From assembly GCF_003660455.1 (NCBI RefSeq), contig NZ_QZVR01000015.1, positions 86,874 through 150,873 of the forward strand: 64,000 bases of DNA. The letters run 5' to 3'. Source of the stretch: Nocardioides ferulae. Its GTDB lineage: Bacteria; Actinomycetota; Actinomycetes; Propionibacteriales; Nocardioidaceae. Under the pieces are notes generated by a model. It worked only from the letters and a program-made list of their open reading frames with translations, made no database searches and was not told where the DNA came from. Below are positions 1 to 9,656 of the stretch, in pieces. The position numbers and the translations under genes are program-made. Each line of letters starts with the position of its first letter. The stretch's first letter is position 1.

Positions 1-163
1 AGGAGGCGGTGTTGACGAAGCCGGGGTCGTAGACCGCAAGGCCCGGGGTGTCGTCGCTCGGCCGGATCTTCCCGAGGTCCGCGGCCTTGATGGTGCCGTC
101 GGTGATCGGGAGGTCGTACTCCTGTCCGGTGCGGTTGTCGCGGACGGTGAGAGAGTCTGTCAC
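1..163 (-). CDS. gltA: citrate synthase, N-terminal part (cut by window edge)
   Basis: Only the first 54 codons are inside the window. They start at a GTG and read VTDSLTVRDNRTGQ, then a segment with YDLPITDGTIKAADL and GLAVYDPGFVNTAS. This matches the N-terminus of actinobacterial type II citrate synthase, which condenses oxaloacetate and acetyl-CoA at the entry to the TCA cycle. The catalytic His/Asp residues lie outside the window, so the call rests on the N-terminus alone. It is transcribed away from rplM. Confidence 0.85.
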   Translation of the reverse strand, partial: MTDSLTVRDNRTGQEYDLPITDGTIKAADLGKIRPSDDTPGLAVYDPGFVNTAS

Positions 164-268
164 GCCCCCAACCTAAACCGCCGGGGGGAGGGGTCGCGAA
201 CCCGGTGTCCGTCCCGCGGTCGGCGCCCCCCCGCTCCCCGGCGGCGCCGCGAGCGGTCCAGCCGCGTT

Positions 269-298
269 TTGACCGGCCCCGCGACCGACCCGTATCTT
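269..298 (+). promoter_or_regulatory. candidate housekeeping promoter of rplM-rpsI
   Basis: TTGACC at 269-274 and TATCTT at 293-298 are separated by 18 bases, a good match to a vegetative sigma-70 promoter. Transcription would start near 305, leaving a leader of about 170 nt before the GTG of rplM, long for this genome. Confidence 0.5.
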
Positions 299-424
299 TG
301 ACGGTCGGGCCTCCTGCCGCGCTCTGAACCCGTTCGACACTCCACGGGTCGGGGTGCAGTCCCGGACCTCGCGCACCGCCGCGAGTGAGCCGGGCCGTGT
401 TCGTCAGAAGGCTCGGCACCACCA

Positions 425-449
425 CCCGGCAGGACACATCCTGCCCGGG
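425..449 (+). promoter_or_regulatory. hairpin in rplM leader
   Basis: GGCAGG (428-433) pairs with CCTGCC (440-445) across a 6-nt loop, and CCC (425-427) can extend the stem with GGG (447-449) around one bulged C. It ends 27 nt before the rplM start codon. L13 operons are autoregulated through leader RNA in some bacteria; whether this hairpin has that role is inference. Confidence 0.4.
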
Positions 450-476
450 CCCTACGAACGAGAAGGCTCATCGACC

Positions 477-920
477 GTGCGCACGTACAGCCCGAAGCCC
501 GGCGACATCACGCGTGAGTGGTACGTCATCGACGCCACCGACGTGATCCTCGGACGCCTCGCCGTCCAGTCTGCCAACCTCCTGCGAGGCAAGCACAAGC
601 CGATCTTCGCCCCGCACGTCGACACCGGTGACTTCGTCATCGTCGTCAACGCGGAGAAGGTGGCCCTGACGGGTCAGAAGAAGACCAAGAAGATGGCCTA
701 CCGCCACTCGGGCTACCCGGGCGGACTCTCGGCCACCCCGATCGGTGAGCTGCTGGAGAAGGACGCCCGCAAGGCGATCGAGAACGCCGTGTGGGGCATG
801 CTGCCGAAGAACAAGCTCGGCCGTCAGATGCTGAAGAAGCTCAAGGTCTACTCCGGGCCGAACCACCCCCACGAGGCCCAGAAGGCCGTCCCCTTCGAGA
901 TCACCCAGATCTCGCAGTAG
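477..920 (+). CDS. rplM: 50S ribosomal protein L13
   Basis: A 147-residue protein of normal L13 length, a 50S subunit component that binds 23S rRNA early in assembly. The family segments [37 protein letters not shown] and the C-terminal [17 protein letters not shown] stretch are all present. The GTG at 477 was chosen because translation from it begins [15 protein letters not shown], the usual actinobacterial N-terminus; the frame stays open further upstream but only through leader sequence. rpsI follows 57 nt downstream, so the two genes form the conserved L13-S9 operon. Confidence 0.97.
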   Translation: MRTYSPKPGDITREWYVIDATDVILGRLAVQSANLLRGKHKPIFAPHVDTGDFVIVVNAEKVALTGQKKTKKMAYRHSGYPGGLSATPIGELLEKDARKAIENAVWGMLPKNKLGRQMLKKLKVYSGPNHPHEAQKAVPFEITQISQ

Positions 921-977
921 TCCTGCATCCCCGAGCATCCCAGCATCCACAGACAGTCTGAGTGAGGAACGAGAACA

Positions 978-1478
978 GTGGCTGACACCACCGAGGTCGA
1001 AGAGACGACCTACGAGGTCGACGAGCGCGGCGTTGCCTACAGCTCCGAGAGCGCCCCGTCCGCCGACGCCGCCGAGCGTCCCGCGACCATCGCCCCGGCG
1101 AACGCGACCGGCCGCCGCAAGGAGGCCGTCGCCCGCGTCCGCCTCGTGCCCGGCACCGGCGAGTGGACCGTGAACGGTCGCACCCTGGAGTCCTACTTCC
1201 CGAACAAGCTGCACCAGCAGGTCGTCAACGAGCCCTTCGTGACCACCCAGCTCGAGGGCCGCTTCGACGTGATCGCCCGCGTGCACGGCGGCGGCATCAC
1301 CGGCCAGGCCGGCGCGCTGCGTCTCGGCGTGGCCCGGGCCCTGAACGCCGTCGACGTCGAGGCCAACCGCCCGGTGCTGAAGAAGGCCGGCCTGCTGACC
1401 CGCGACGCCCGCGTCATCGAGCGCAAGAAGGCCGGTCTCAAGAAGGCCCGCAAGGCACCGCAGTTCAGCAAGCGCTGA
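978..1478 (+). CDS. rpsI: 30S ribosomal protein S9
   Basis: A 166-residue S9. The conserved core starts near residue 43 ([19 protein letters not shown]) and ends in the usual basic tail [12 protein letters not shown], whose last residues reach the P-site tRNA in known ribosomes. The first 40 residues are an acidic extension ([16 protein letters not shown]), common in actinobacterial S9 and absent from short E. coli-type S9. The start is GTG. glmM begins 10 nt after the stop, so it is probably co-transcribed with the ribosomal genes. Confidence 0.97.
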   Translation: MADTTEVEETTYEVDERGVAYSSESAPSADAAERPATIAPANATGRRKEAVARVRLVPGTGEWTVNGRTLESYFPNKLHQQVVNEPFVTTQLEGRFDVIARVHGGGITGQAGALRLGVARALNAVDVEANRPVLKKAGLLTRDARVIERKKAGLKKARKAPQFSKR

Positions 1479-1488
1479 TCCACCGCGC

Positions 1489-2838
1489 ATGACGCGCATC
1501 TTCGGCACCGACGGGGTCCGGGGTCTGGCGAACGGTCACCTGACCGCAGAGCTGGCCCTGGACCTCTCGGTCGCCGCCGCCCGGGTCCTCGCCGACCGGG
1601 GCGAGTTCGCCGGCCACCGCCCCCGCGCCGTGGTCGGCCGCGACACCCGCATCTCGGGGCAGTTCCTCGAGCACGCCGTCGTCGCCGGCCTCGCCTCGGC
1701 CGGTGTCGACGTGCTGCGGCTGCGGGTGCTGCCCACCCCCGCGGTCGCCTACATGACCCAGGCGCTCGGCGCCGACCTCGGCGTCGTCATCAGCGCCTCG
1801 CACAACCCGATGCCCGACAACGGCATCAAGTTCCTCGCCCGCGGCGGCCTCAAGCTCGACGACACCGTCGAGAAGGAGATCGAGCAGCACCTCGACGAGG
1901 AGTGGGTCCGCCCCCTCGGCGGTGACGTCGGGCGGGTCACCCCCTACGCCACACCCGTCGAGGAGTACGTCGCCCACCTGGTCGGCACGCTGACCAAGCC
2001 CCTCGCCGGCCTGAAGGTGGTCCTCGACTGCGCCCACGGCGCGGCGTACCAGGCCGGTCCGCTCGCGCTCGCCGAAGCCGGCGCCGAGGTGATCGCGATC
2101 GGCGTCGAGCCCGACGGGCTCAACATCAACGACGGCTACGGCTCCACCCACCTCGACAACCTGCGCGAGGCCGTGGTCGCCCACGGCGCCGACGCCGGGT
2201 TCGCGGTCGACGGCGACGCCGACCGCTGCCTCGCGGTCGATGCCGGCGGCGCGGTCGTCGACGGCGACCAGATCCTCGCGATCCTCGCGCTCGGCATGGC
2301 CTCCTCGGGCCGGCTGGCGCGCGACACCGTCGTCGCGACCGTGATGAGCAACCTCGGCTTCGTCCGGGCGATGAAGGACGCCGGGCTCGGCGTGCGCCAG
2401 ACCAAGGTCGGTGACCGCTACGTGCTCGAGGCGATGCGGGTCTCCGGCTACACCCTCGGCGGCGAGCAGTCCGGCCACGTGATCATGAGCGAGTTCGCCA
2501 CCACCGGCGACGGCCTGCTCACCGCCCTCCACGTGCTCGAGCGGATGGCCGAGACCGGGCAGAGCCTGGCCTCGCTCGCCTCCGTCGTCACCCGCTTCCC
2601 GCAGGTGCTCGTCAACGTGCCCGGGGTCGACAAGACCCGCGCAGACGACGACCCGCTGCTCGCCGCCGCCGTCGCCGAGGAGGAGGCCGGGCTCGGTGAC
2701 GCCGGCCGGGTGCTGCTGCGCCCCTCCGGCACCGAGGCACTGGTGCGCGTGATGGTCGAGGCGTCCACCCAGGAGCAGGCCCAGGGTGTGGCCGACCGGC
2801 TGGCAAATGTGGTGCGCGAGAGGCTCGCCCTCTCGTAG
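1489..2838 (+). CDS. glmM: phosphoglucosamine mutase
   Basis: A 449-residue enzyme converting glucosamine-6-phosphate to glucosamine-1-phosphate, the step after GlmS on the way to UDP-GlcNAc for peptidoglycan and mycothiol. The N-terminus [12 protein letters not shown] is diagnostic. The phosphoserine loop is at about residues 103-110 ([11 protein letters not shown]), the metal loop VDGDADRCL near 242, the sugar loop GGEQSGH near 325, and the phosphate-binding [11 protein letters not shown] near the C-terminus. Length and motifs are intact. Its position behind rplM-rpsI is standard in actinobacteria. Confidence 0.97.
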   Translation: MTRIFGTDGVRGLANGHLTAELALDLSVAAARVLADRGEFAGHRPRAVVGRDTRISGQFLEHAVVAGLASAGVDVLRLRVLPTPAVAYMTQALGADLGVVISASHNPMPDNGIKFLARGGLKLDDTVEKEIEQHLDEEWVRPLGGDVGRVTPYATPVEEYVAHLVGTLTKPLAGLKVVLDCAHGAAYQAGPLALAEAGAEVIAIGVEPDGLNINDGYGSTHLDNLREAVVAHGADAGFAVDGDADRCLAVDAGGAVVDGDQILAILALGMASSGRLARDTVVATVMSNLGFVRAMKDAGLGVRQTKVGDRYVLEAMRVSGYTLGGEQSGHVIMSEFATTGDGLLTALHVLERMAETGQSLASLASVVTRFPQVLVNVPGVDKTRADDDPLLAAAVAEEEAGLGDAGRVLLRPSGTEALVRVMVEASTQEQAQGVADRLANVVRERLALS

Positions 2839-2849
2839 CGTCACGGTCC

Positions 2850-3869
2850 GTGAGCCACGTGACCGTCAACGAGATCGACCCCGCCGACGAGACGTTGCTG
2901 CGTCAGTGGTGGGAGGTCGGGGCCGCCTCGACGGCCGAGCGGCCCCTGGTCGGATGGCCCGCGTGGGAGGTGTCGCGCACCGCCCTGCCGATGCCACGTC
3001 GCGACCTCGGCCGCACCCTGCTGGTCGCCGAGCTCGACGGGCGCGTCGTGGGCGCCGGGCTGTTGGTGCGGTTCCTGCTCGACAACACCCACCTCGCCGA
3101 GCTCGACGTGCAGGTGCTGCCCGACCATCGGCGCCACGGCGTCGGGGGCGCGCTGCTGAGGGCGTTGGAGGACCGGGCGGTCGCCGACGGGCGCACCACG
3201 TTGGTCGGCACGGCGTACGCACCCCTGGAGGGGGACAGCGCCGGGTCGCTGTTCGCGGCCGCCCGGGGCTACCCCGTCGCCAGCCGTGAGGAGACCAAGG
3301 CCTGCGACCTGGCCACCGCGCCGGGGCTCTGGCCGGCGCTCGACGAGCAGGTCACCGCCGGGCTCGGTGGCTACCGCGTCGAGTTGTTCGAGGCCACCCT
3401 GCCGGAGCGATGGGTCGACGACTTCTGTCATCTCATGGGCCGCTTCGCCGACGAGATCCCCTCGGGTGACCTGGACGTGCAGGACTTCGAGTGGACGGCC
3501 GACCGCCTGCGCGAACACGAGGAGCGGATGGTGGCGATCGGCAAGGTGTGGTTCGGGGCCCTCGGGGTGACCCCCGACGGGCGGGCCTGCGGCTTCACCG
3601 AGCTCGCGGTCACCATCGCCGACCCCGGCCACGCCGAGGTGGGCGGAACCCTGGTCCTGCCCGAGCACCGCGGGCACCGACTCGGCCTGGGCATGAAGCT
3701 GGCCAGCCACCGCCGCCTGCTCGAACTGTTCCCCGACTGCGCCTACGTCGAGACCAGCAACGCCGGCGTCAACGCCCCGATGAACGCGGTCAACGAGGCG
3801 CTGGGCTACCGGGTGGTCGAGCGGTGCCTGGACGTGCAGAAGGTGTTGGAACGGGTCGCAGCCCGATGA
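2850..3869 (+). CDS. GNAT family N-acetyltransferase with two GNAT domains
   Basis: A 339-residue protein with two acetyltransferase folds in tandem. The first covers about residues 1-160, with an acetyl-CoA loop around LPDHRRHGVGGALL. The second covers about 190-335, with LPEHRGHRLGLGMKLA and a following NAGVNAPMNAVNEALGYRV segment. Tandem-GNAT proteins of this kind act on small amines or aminoglycoside-like molecules; the substrate cannot be read from the sequence. GTG start 11 nt after glmM. Its 3' end faces the large secreted protein across a short hairpin. Confidence 0.88.
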   Translation: MSHVTVNEIDPADETLLRQWWEVGAASTAERPLVGWPAWEVSRTALPMPRRDLGRTLLVAELDGRVVGAGLLVRFLLDNTHLAELDVQVLPDHRRHGVGGALLRALEDRAVADGRTTLVGTAYAPLEGDSAGSLFAAARGYPVASREETKACDLATAPGLWPALDEQVTAGLGGYRVELFEATLPERWVDDFCHLMGRFADEIPSGDLDVQDFEWTADRLREHEERMVAIGKVWFGALGVTPDGRACGFTELAVTIADPGHAEVGGTLVLPEHRGHRLGLGMKLASHRRLLELFPDCAYVETSNAGVNAPMNAVNEALGYRVVERCLDVQKVLERVAAR

Positions 3870-3878
3870 CGGGTTGAG

Positions 3879-3906
3879 CTGTGCCGACGCTGCCGCGCCG
3901 GCACAG
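3879..3906. terminator. bidirectional hairpin between convergent genes
   Basis: CTGTGCCG (3879-3886) pairs perfectly with CGGCACAG (3899-3906), with a further CGC/GCG inside the loop. It fills the gap between the stops of the GNAT gene (plus) and the large secreted protein (minus). There is no T-tract, which is usual in high-GC actinobacteria. Confidence 0.55.
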
Positions 3907-3920
3907 GCCGGGTCGTCTTC

Positions 3921-6900
3921 TCAGCGGCGCACGGGGACCGTCCAACGGCTGGGACGGGACCGACCCATCTCGTTGACAGCCACGACGCGGAAGCGGTGTG
4001 ACACATCAGCAGGCAGCCCCCGGATCGCGATCTGCAACCGATCGGAGCCGACGGTCCTCTCGTGTCCCCTGTTCGACGTGACGACGTACTCCACGATCTC
4101 GGCACCGTTGGAGCGAGGAGCTGTCCAGGTCAGCACTGCCTTCCGGCCCTCGAGGAGGACCGTCGGCCGTGTCACGCGCCCCGGCACGCCTGCTGGCGTC
4201 ACGGGCTCCGTCGCGGAAGCGGGCTCACTGTCGCCGAACTCACCGATCGCCGTCACAGAGACCGTGTAGGCGGTCCCGTTCCGCAGCCCAGACAGCTCGG
4301 CCTGGGTCCGTTCAGAACTCACCTCCAGCGTGTGGTCGCCGGGCGTGGCGGTGATGCGGTAGCCCGTGACGGCTGCTGCTGCCTCGGAACCAGGGCGCCA
4401 AGCAACGAGGAGCGCCCCATCGCGACGGCTCACCGCCACGCCCTCAGGGGCCGCCGGGGCGCCGAGGGGCGTGGCCTGACCCAGCGCCGTCGACGTGCCC
4501 GTGCCCACCTCGTTCACCGCAGCCACGGAGAAGGAGTACGAGGTCCCGTTCTCGAGACCCCCCACCGTGGCGGAACTGGCGATCGCGGCCACCTGCACGG
4601 TCCGGTTCCCCGGTTCCGCCGTGACGACATAGTTCGAGATCTCCGCGCCGTTCCCGTCAGCAGCGGTCCAGGACACACGGACCTCGCGATCGCCCGGCAC
4701 CAGGTTTCCCGCACCGGGGGTGGTCGGGAGTCCGGCCGGCGTGACTGCTGCGGAGGGTGCTGAGGGCGCACTGCTTCCCGCCGAGTTCGTCGCAGTGACC
4801 GTGAAGGTGTAGCTCGTACCGTTCTGAAGGCCGTGGACCGTTGCACTCGTCGTCGAGCCCCCGACGTCGACCGAGGCCCCTCCGGGTGAGGCCACGACTC
4901 GGTAGCCGGTCACCGGCTGCTGCCCGCCCGGGGACCAGGACACCGTGACGGCGCCATCGCCGCGCTCGGCTCGCACTGCCGTGGGAGACAACGGAGGCTG
5001 GGTGGGAGGCGGGCTTGCGCCGCCGCCGCCGCCACCTCCGCCACCCCCGCTGGGTGGGGGAGTGCCGCCGCCGCCGCCGCCACCGCCGGAGTCCGGTGGC
5101 GGGTTCGTCTCGCCGCCCGGCGGCGGTTCTGGCGCAAGGAACGACTCGCTGCGACTGGCCATAGAGCTGCCCAGCTCGTTCACTGCGTGTGCCGAGACCC
5201 GGTAGAGCGTGCCGGGCGTGAGATCGGAGAGGGCGAACTCCCTCGTGGTCCAGCCGGGGCCCTGTGCGACTCGCCTGGTGGCGATGACGCTCCCCGCCTC
5301 GCGATCCTCGACCTCCATTACAAGGTCGGCGGCGCGGCCACCGTCGGAGCTCGGCGCGACGAACGCCGTGACGGCGCCATCATCGCCGACCCGGTGCCAG
5401 ACGGAGGGGTTGTCGGGTGCCACGGCAGGAGTCATCGAGCTCGGGGCCGTCGAGACCGGGCGGTAGATGACGCGGGCGCCGCCGTAGATACGGTCGGGCA
5501 CCTCCACGGATGGCGCTTCCCAGTAGTTGTCGGTGATCTCGAGGACGCAGTCGTCGGCTGCCTGGACGTACGTCGAGCGTTCGAAGGTGTTGCCTCCGGC
5601 CACGAGGCGTCCCTCGCCCTCGCAGGAGAGTGCCCCGTCGCGGACCCGGTTGTCCGTCACGACCAGGTGATCGGGCCGCGGGTTGTGAATCGAGACCTCT
5701 GCGTGGTCGAAGACGTTGCGGGCAAGCTCGAGTTCCGTTGCCCCGCCGTCGAGCCTCATCGAGGGGGTGACACGGGAGTCGGTGAGGACGAAACGGTCCA
5801 GCCAGTCGCCGGGCTCGGTATCCCAGTGCCACCACTGGAAGCCGCGATCGACAAGCTCCAGACCGCTGATGGCGATCTCAGCGGACTCAGCCGTGCCCAG
5901 CCTGCCGAACAGCGCTACCGAGCAGCAGTTGGGGTCAGCGCCCGTGATCCGGACCCGCTGCTGCTGGGTGCCGGCCACCAGGAGACGTCCTGCGACCCTG
6001 AACATCGGCTGCGCTCGGTAACCACCCCGGGCGTCGTCGTAGCGTGGCCGGATCACCACCCCGGGCTCGATGGTCAGCGTGACGCCCTCCGGCACCTCGA
6101 CCGTGTCGTTGAGGACGTAGGGGCTGTTGGCGAGCGTCCAAGTCGTGTCCTTCGTGACCTGGCCCGACACGGCGGTTCCGCCGCCGGGAGGAGGCTCCTC
6201 ATCACCAGGTTCGGGCGCGAGGAACGACTCGGTCTCTAGGCTGGCTCCCTCACCCTCGGCGTTGGCCGTGCGGCTGGTCAGCCGGTACAAACCCCCAGGG
6301 GTCAGGTCGTCGAAGACGAAGACGAGCGTGCCGCCGCCTCGTGATGGCTGCTGCTGGGTCTGCGTGAACTCCACGGCACCCGCGTCGTCGGTCTCGCGGT
6401 TCACCGCGGTCGCCGTGACCGTCGTGTCGAGCCCTCCGGCCGATGCCAGGTGGACCGTCAGGACAGCGCGTCCGTAGGCGTCGATCGCATAGCTCTGGCT
6501 GTGCATGGCCGGAGGCAGCGACGGGGTCGCATGGGTCGCACCGTTGGCGACTGGGGTCGCAACGATGCGGGACCCGCCCTGCATCTGCGGCTCACCTCCC
6601 TCCCAGTCGTTGCCGGGAGCGTCGATGACGCAGTCGTCCTCGCTGACCAGCACCGAGGTGCGTTCGAACGTGTTGCCCGCGAGGGCGAGTCGACCGGCGT
6701 CTTGGCAGGCGAATCGAGTGGAACGGAAGCGGTTGTCGCTGATAGTCACGGTGTCGGGTGTGGGGTTCGAGATCGTGACGTCGGAGCCGAGAAAGGCGTT
6801 GCGAGCCAACTCGATGGAGCCGTGGCCGGAGTCGAGGCGCACCGTGGCGTCGACAGTGGAGTCGACGAATCGGAACGAGGCGAAGCCTGCTGGGTCAGCA

Positions 6901-8489
6901 CCCTCGAGCGTGGACCAGAGCTCTATCGGACGAGCGCCCCGGGTCACGATGCCGGCCAGGTCGATCTGCCCGGTAGTGCTGCCCGCCAGCGAGTCGAGAA
7001 TGTGCAGCCACGACCAGCCACTTGGGCCTGCGTCGATGGCAACCGGCTCCTCTCGCGTCCCCTGGACGTCGAGGGCGCCGGCGATGCGGAACATCGGGTT
7101 GACCAGGGAGCCGCCGTACGCGTTCAACCGCGGTCGCAGGGTGACCCCCGGTTCGATGGTGAGCGTCACGCCTTCGGGCACCTCGACCGTCCCGGAGAAC
7201 TCATAGGGGCTGTGCTCGAGGGTCCATATGGTGTCGGTTGTGAGGACGCCGCGGACGGTGGTGCCGCCGTCCGGCGGGGGTGCGGGTGTTCGGGAGGGGG
7301 CGAGGAACGACTCCGTCCGCTCCGTGGAGCCGGGACCTCGGTGATTGGTCACGGTGCTCTCGATGCGATACATGGTGCCGGGCTCGAGGCTGTCGAAGAC
7401 GATCTGCACCGGCTCGCCCCCATCGCGCCCCGAGTCCAGGACCACCTCGTGGGCCTCGATCTCCTCGTCGAAGCGCTCCCCCGTGTCGCGGATCCGTGCC
7501 ACCGCTCGGAGCGTCGCGGTGGCGCCACCATCTGACCCGGGACGGACGGTCAGCACCGCGCGCCCGAAGTCGTCGAAGGTGAAGTCGGTCCCGAGGTGTG
7601 CGGCCGGGGCCAGCACCGGTGTCTGGTCGGTCGGGGCATCGGCCGTCGACTGGAACACGATGCGGCCGGCGCCCTGCAGTCTGTCGGGCACCTGCTGGTC
7701 GGGGACCTCCCAGTAGTTGCCACTGACGTCGAGTCGGCAGTCGCCCAGGCTGGTCACCCTGGGGGTCGAGTACGAGTAGGTCCCTCGCTCGAACGTGTTC
7801 CCGGTCGCGGTCAGCCGGCCGGCTCCGGCGCAGTCCAGTCCGGAGCGGCGGAAGCGGTTGTCCTGGAGTGAGATCGCGGTCTCCGAGGGGTCGGTGATCC
7901 CGAGCGAACCGTCGATGAAGGCGTTCCGCTCGATGCTCACCACGCCTGCGGAGGTGTCGAGCCGAACCGCTGTCGAGACGAGCTGCGAGTCGGTCAGCGA
8001 GAAGGACGAGAATGCCATCGGGGTCTCGTTCGGCCCGTGAGACCAGAGACTCACCGTGCCCGACGCCGAGCGGACCCGCAGCTGGGACAGGCTGACCTCG
8101 GCAGAGGCAGCGACCGTCTCGAACACGTTCTGGTTCCAGTTGGCGTCCGCTGACTTGACGATGCTGACCGGGGTGGCCGCAGTGCCGACCGCCTCCACAG
8201 AACCGGCTACCCGGAAGGCCGACGCGCTCGAGGCGGAGTACCCGGCGCCCAGCTGGACCTCGACGCCAGCCTCGATCGTGAGGGTGACCGCCTCGGGAAC
8301 GACCACGGGGCCAGTGAGCACGTAGGGGCTCCCGTCCGCGGTCCAGACGGTGTCGCCGGCGAGCTCCTGGGCGGGCACCGCGGTGCCCGCGGGCGCCGCT
8401 GCGGCGGGGGCTACGGAGACGGCCCCCAGCAGCGGTGCGCAGAGCAGCAGCACGATGGATGACAGGCCGATGCGGGCGCGACGAATCAT
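3921..8489 (-). CDS. giant secreted protein: three beta-helix-like modules plus four fibronectin type III domains
   Basis: A 1522-residue exported protein. Starting at the ATG preceded by GGGGGGAAG gives MIRRARIGLSSIVLLLC followed by an AAAAP-type signal peptidase site near residue 32. Three homologous modules begin near residues 44, 420 and 778; each opens with DT-W-TL--SPY and VPEGVTLTIEPGV, passes through short strands with a conserved NxF..G.TF pattern and a NYWE or NDWE turn, and closes with an FN3-like stretch ending ESFLAP. Such segments resemble right-handed parallel beta-helices. A Gly/Pro linker (about 1125-1168) leads to four FN3 domains (about 1168-1522) with NGTSYTFTV and NEVG signatures. 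No LPXTG or C-terminal membrane anchor is present. A surface or matrix polysaccharide-binding role is plausible but unproven. Confidence 0.88.
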   Translation of the reverse strand: MIRRARIGLSSIVLLLCAPLLGAVSVAPAAAAPAGTAVPAQELAGDTVWTADGSPYVLTGPVVVPEAVTLTIEAGVEVQLGAGYSASSASAFRVAGSVEAVGTAATPVSIVKSADANWNQNVFETVAASAEVSLSQLRVRSASGTVSLWSHGPNETPMAFSSFSLTDSQLVSTAVRLDTSAGVVSIERNAFIDGSLGITDPSETAISLQDNRFRRSGLDCAGAGRLTATGNTFERGTYSYSTPRVTSLGDCRLDVSGNYWEVPDQQVPDRLQGAGRIVFQSTADAPTDQTPVLAPAAHLGTDFTFDDFGRAVLTVRPGSDGGATATLRAVARIRDTGERFDEEIEAHEVVLDSGRDGGEPVQIVFDSLEPGTMYRIESTVTNHRGPGSTERTESFLAPSRTPAPPPDGGTTVRGVLTTDTIWTLEHSPYEFSGTVEVPEGVTLTIEPGVTLRPRLNAYGGSLVNPMFRIAGALDVQGTREEPVAIDAGPSGWSWLHILDSLAGSTTGQIDLAGIVTRGARPIELWSTLEGADPAGFASFRFVDSTVDATVRLDSGHGSIELARNAFLGSDVTISNPTPDTVTISDNRFRSTRFACQDAGRLALAGNTFERTSVLVSEDDCVIDAPGNDWEGGEPQMQGGSRIVATPVANGATHATPSLPPAMHSQSYAIDAYGRAVLTVHLASAGGLDTTVTATAVNRETDDAGAVEFTQTQQQPSRGGGTLVFVFDDLTPGGLYRLTSRTANAEGEGASLETESFLAPEPGDEEPPPGGGTAVSGQVTKDTTWTLANSPYVLNDTVEVPEGVTLTIEPGVVIRPRYDDARGGYRAQPMFRVAGRLLVAGTQQQRVRITGADPNCCSVALFGRLGTAESAEIAISGLELVDRGFQWWHWDTEPGDWLDRFVLTDSRVTPSMRLDGGATELELARNVFDHAEVSIHNPRPDHLVVTDNRVRDGALSCEGEGRLVAGGNTFERSTYVQAADDCVLEITDNYWEAPSVEVPDRIYGGARVIYRPVSTAPSSMTPAVAPDNPSVWHRVGDDGAVTAFVAPSSDGGRAADLVMEVEDREAGSVIATRRVAQGPGWTTREFALSDLTPGTLYRVSAHAVNELGSSMASRSESFLAPEPPPGGETNPPPDSGGGGGGGGTPPPSGGGGGGGGGGASPPPTQPPLSPTAVRAERGDGAVTVSWSPGGQQPVTGYRVVASPGGASVDVGGSTTSATVHGLQNGTSYTFTVTATNSAGSSAPSAPSAAVTPAGLPTTPGAGNLVPGDREVRVSWTAADGNGAEISNYVVTAEPGNRTVQVAAIASSATVGGLENGTSYSFSVAAVNEVGTGTSTALGQATPLGAPAAPEGVAVSRRDGALLVAWRPGSEAAAAVTGYRITATPGDHTLEVSSERTQAELSGLRNGTAYTVSVTAIGEFGDSEPASATEPVTPAGVPGRVTRPTVLLEGRKAVLTWTAPRSNGAEIVEYVVTSNRGHERTVGSDRLQIAIRGLPADVSHRFRVVAVNEMGRSRPSRWTVPVRR
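5020..5098. repeat. GCC/GGC triplet runs coding Gly/Pro linkers
   Basis: Two near-pure runs of GCC-type triplets (about 5020-5053 and 5070-5095) lie inside the large secreted gene and encode its polyglycine stretches. Such runs are prone to slippage in multiples of three, so linker length may differ between strains without breaking the frame. Confidence 0.7.
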
Positions 8490-8618
8490 GCACTTCCCCC
8501 CTGAGTGCGGGCCGGGCCACACGGCACCGCCCTACCCGCGCACCCTAGGAGGGGGTGGGTGTGCTCCGCAGGAGAACGAGGTGACAACTCCGCGGCGAGC
8601 GACGCACTTCACCGCACA

Positions 8619-8643
8619 ACGGTCACCCGCTCGGCGTGACCGT
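8619..8643 (-). terminator. terminator hairpin of coaA
   Basis: ACGGTCAC (8619-8626) and GTGACCGT (8636-8643) form a perfect 8-bp stem with a 9-nt loop, touching the last base of the coaA stop codon. The rest of the 8490-8618 spacer carries only the probable promoter-free gap between coaA and the secreted protein gene. Confidence 0.55.
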
Positions 8644-9656
8644 CACAGCTTCCTGAGCCGCACGTAGCGCACCGAGTGGTCCCAGTCCTTGCGCATCACC
8701 AGCGTCGCCCGGGACCGGGTGGGGAGGATGTTCTCGACCAGGTTGGGGCCGTTGATGCCGTCCCAGATGCGCTCGGCCTCGGCGACCGCCTCGTCGTGCG
8801 ACATCGCGCCGTAGCGGGCGAAGTAGGAGCCGGGGTCGCGGAACGCGGTCTCGCGCAGCCGCAGGAACCGTTCGACGTACCAACGGCGGATCTTGTCGCG
8901 GCCGGCGTCGACGTACACGCTGAAGTCGAAGAAGTCGCTGACCGCCAGACTGGTGCGGCCGTCGTCGCGCACCCGCGCCGGCTGGAGCACGTTGAGGCCC
9001 TCGACGATCACGATGTCGGGCCGCTTCACCAGGATCTTCTCGTCGGGCACCACGTCGTAGACCAGGTGGGAGTAGACAGGCGCCTCCACCTCGTCCCTGC
9101 CCGACTTGATGTCGACCACGAACTTGAGCAACGCCCGCCGGTCGTAGGACTCCGGGAACCCCTTGCGCTGCAGGATGCCGCGGCGCTCCAGCTCTGCGTT
9201 CGGGTAGAGGAAGCCGTCGGTGGTGACCAGCGCGACGTTCGGGTGCTCGGGCCAGTGGGCGAGCATCTGCTGCAGCACCCGGGCCGTGGTCGACTTGCCG
9301 ACAGCGACCGACCCGGCGACGCCGATCACGAACGGCGTCCGCGGCGGGGTGCGGCGGTGCAGGAAGTCCTCCTGCTTGCGGTGCAGCCGGCCGGCCGACT
9401 CGACGTACAGGCTGAGCAGGCGCGAGAGCGGCAGGTAGACCTCCTGCACCTCGTCGAGGTCGAGCGCATCGCCGAGGCCACGCAGCCGGGTCAGCTCGGC
9501 CTCGGTCAGCGGGCTCTCGGTCTCCCGCGCCAGCGACGCCCAGGCCGCTCGGTCCAGCTCGATGTAGGGAGACGCCTCCCGCCCCGCCTCCTCGGCTGCC
9601 GGATGCGGGTGGTTCTGCTGCAGGCCGTCGAGGTGGCTCGCGCCGACAGAGGGCAT
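8643..9656 (-). CDS. coaA: type I pantothenate kinase
   Basis: A 337-residue CoaA, the ATP-dependent first and controlling step of coenzyme A synthesis. It shows the P-loop [17 protein letters not shown], then [16 protein letters not shown] and [16 protein letters not shown] of bacterial type I enzymes, the EGLNVLQ segment, and the C-terminal [14 protein letters not shown]. The ATG at 9656 was preferred over an in-frame ATG 30 nt upstream, because a -10-like AACAAT lies 7 nt before it and mycobacterial homologues have a short N-terminus; the longer start adds [10 protein letters not shown]. It is divergent from glmS. Confidence 0.95.
   Translation of the reverse strand: MPSVGASHLDGLQQNHPHPAAEEAGREASPYIELDRAAWASLARETESPLTEAELTRLRGLGDALDLDEVQEVYLPLSRLLSLYVESAGRLHRKQEDFLHRRTPPRTPFVIGVAGSVAVGKSTTARVLQQMLAHWPEHPNVALVTTDGFLYPNAELERRGILQRKGFPESYDRRALLKFVVDIKSGRDEVEAPVYSHLVYDVVPDEKILVKRPDIVIVEGLNVLQPARVRDDGRTSLAVSDFFDFSVYVDAGRDKIRRWYVERFLRLRETAFRDPGSYFARYGAMSHDEAVAEAERIWDGINGPNLVENILPTRSRATLVMRKDWDHSVRYVRLRKL

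Larger units (their letters stand above)
164..476. other. intergenic region between gltA and rplM
   Basis: A 313-base divergent spacer with no convincing gene. It should hold the promoter of gltA on the minus strand and the promoter and long leader of rplM-rpsI on the plus strand. A -35/-10 pair and a leader hairpin for rplM are listed separately. Open frames here are antisense or read through the leader and lack coding character. Confidence 0.6.

Noticed and set aside
3921..4000. Cell-wall sorting signal on the giant protein
   Set aside because: The C-terminus ends SRWTVPVRR inside an FN3 domain; there is no LPXTG, hydrophobic stretch or anchor.
5187..7535. Plus-strand genes opposite the giant secreted protein
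   Set aside because: These open frames are antisense to a protein with signal peptide, repeats and FN3 motifs, and they show no recognisable domain.
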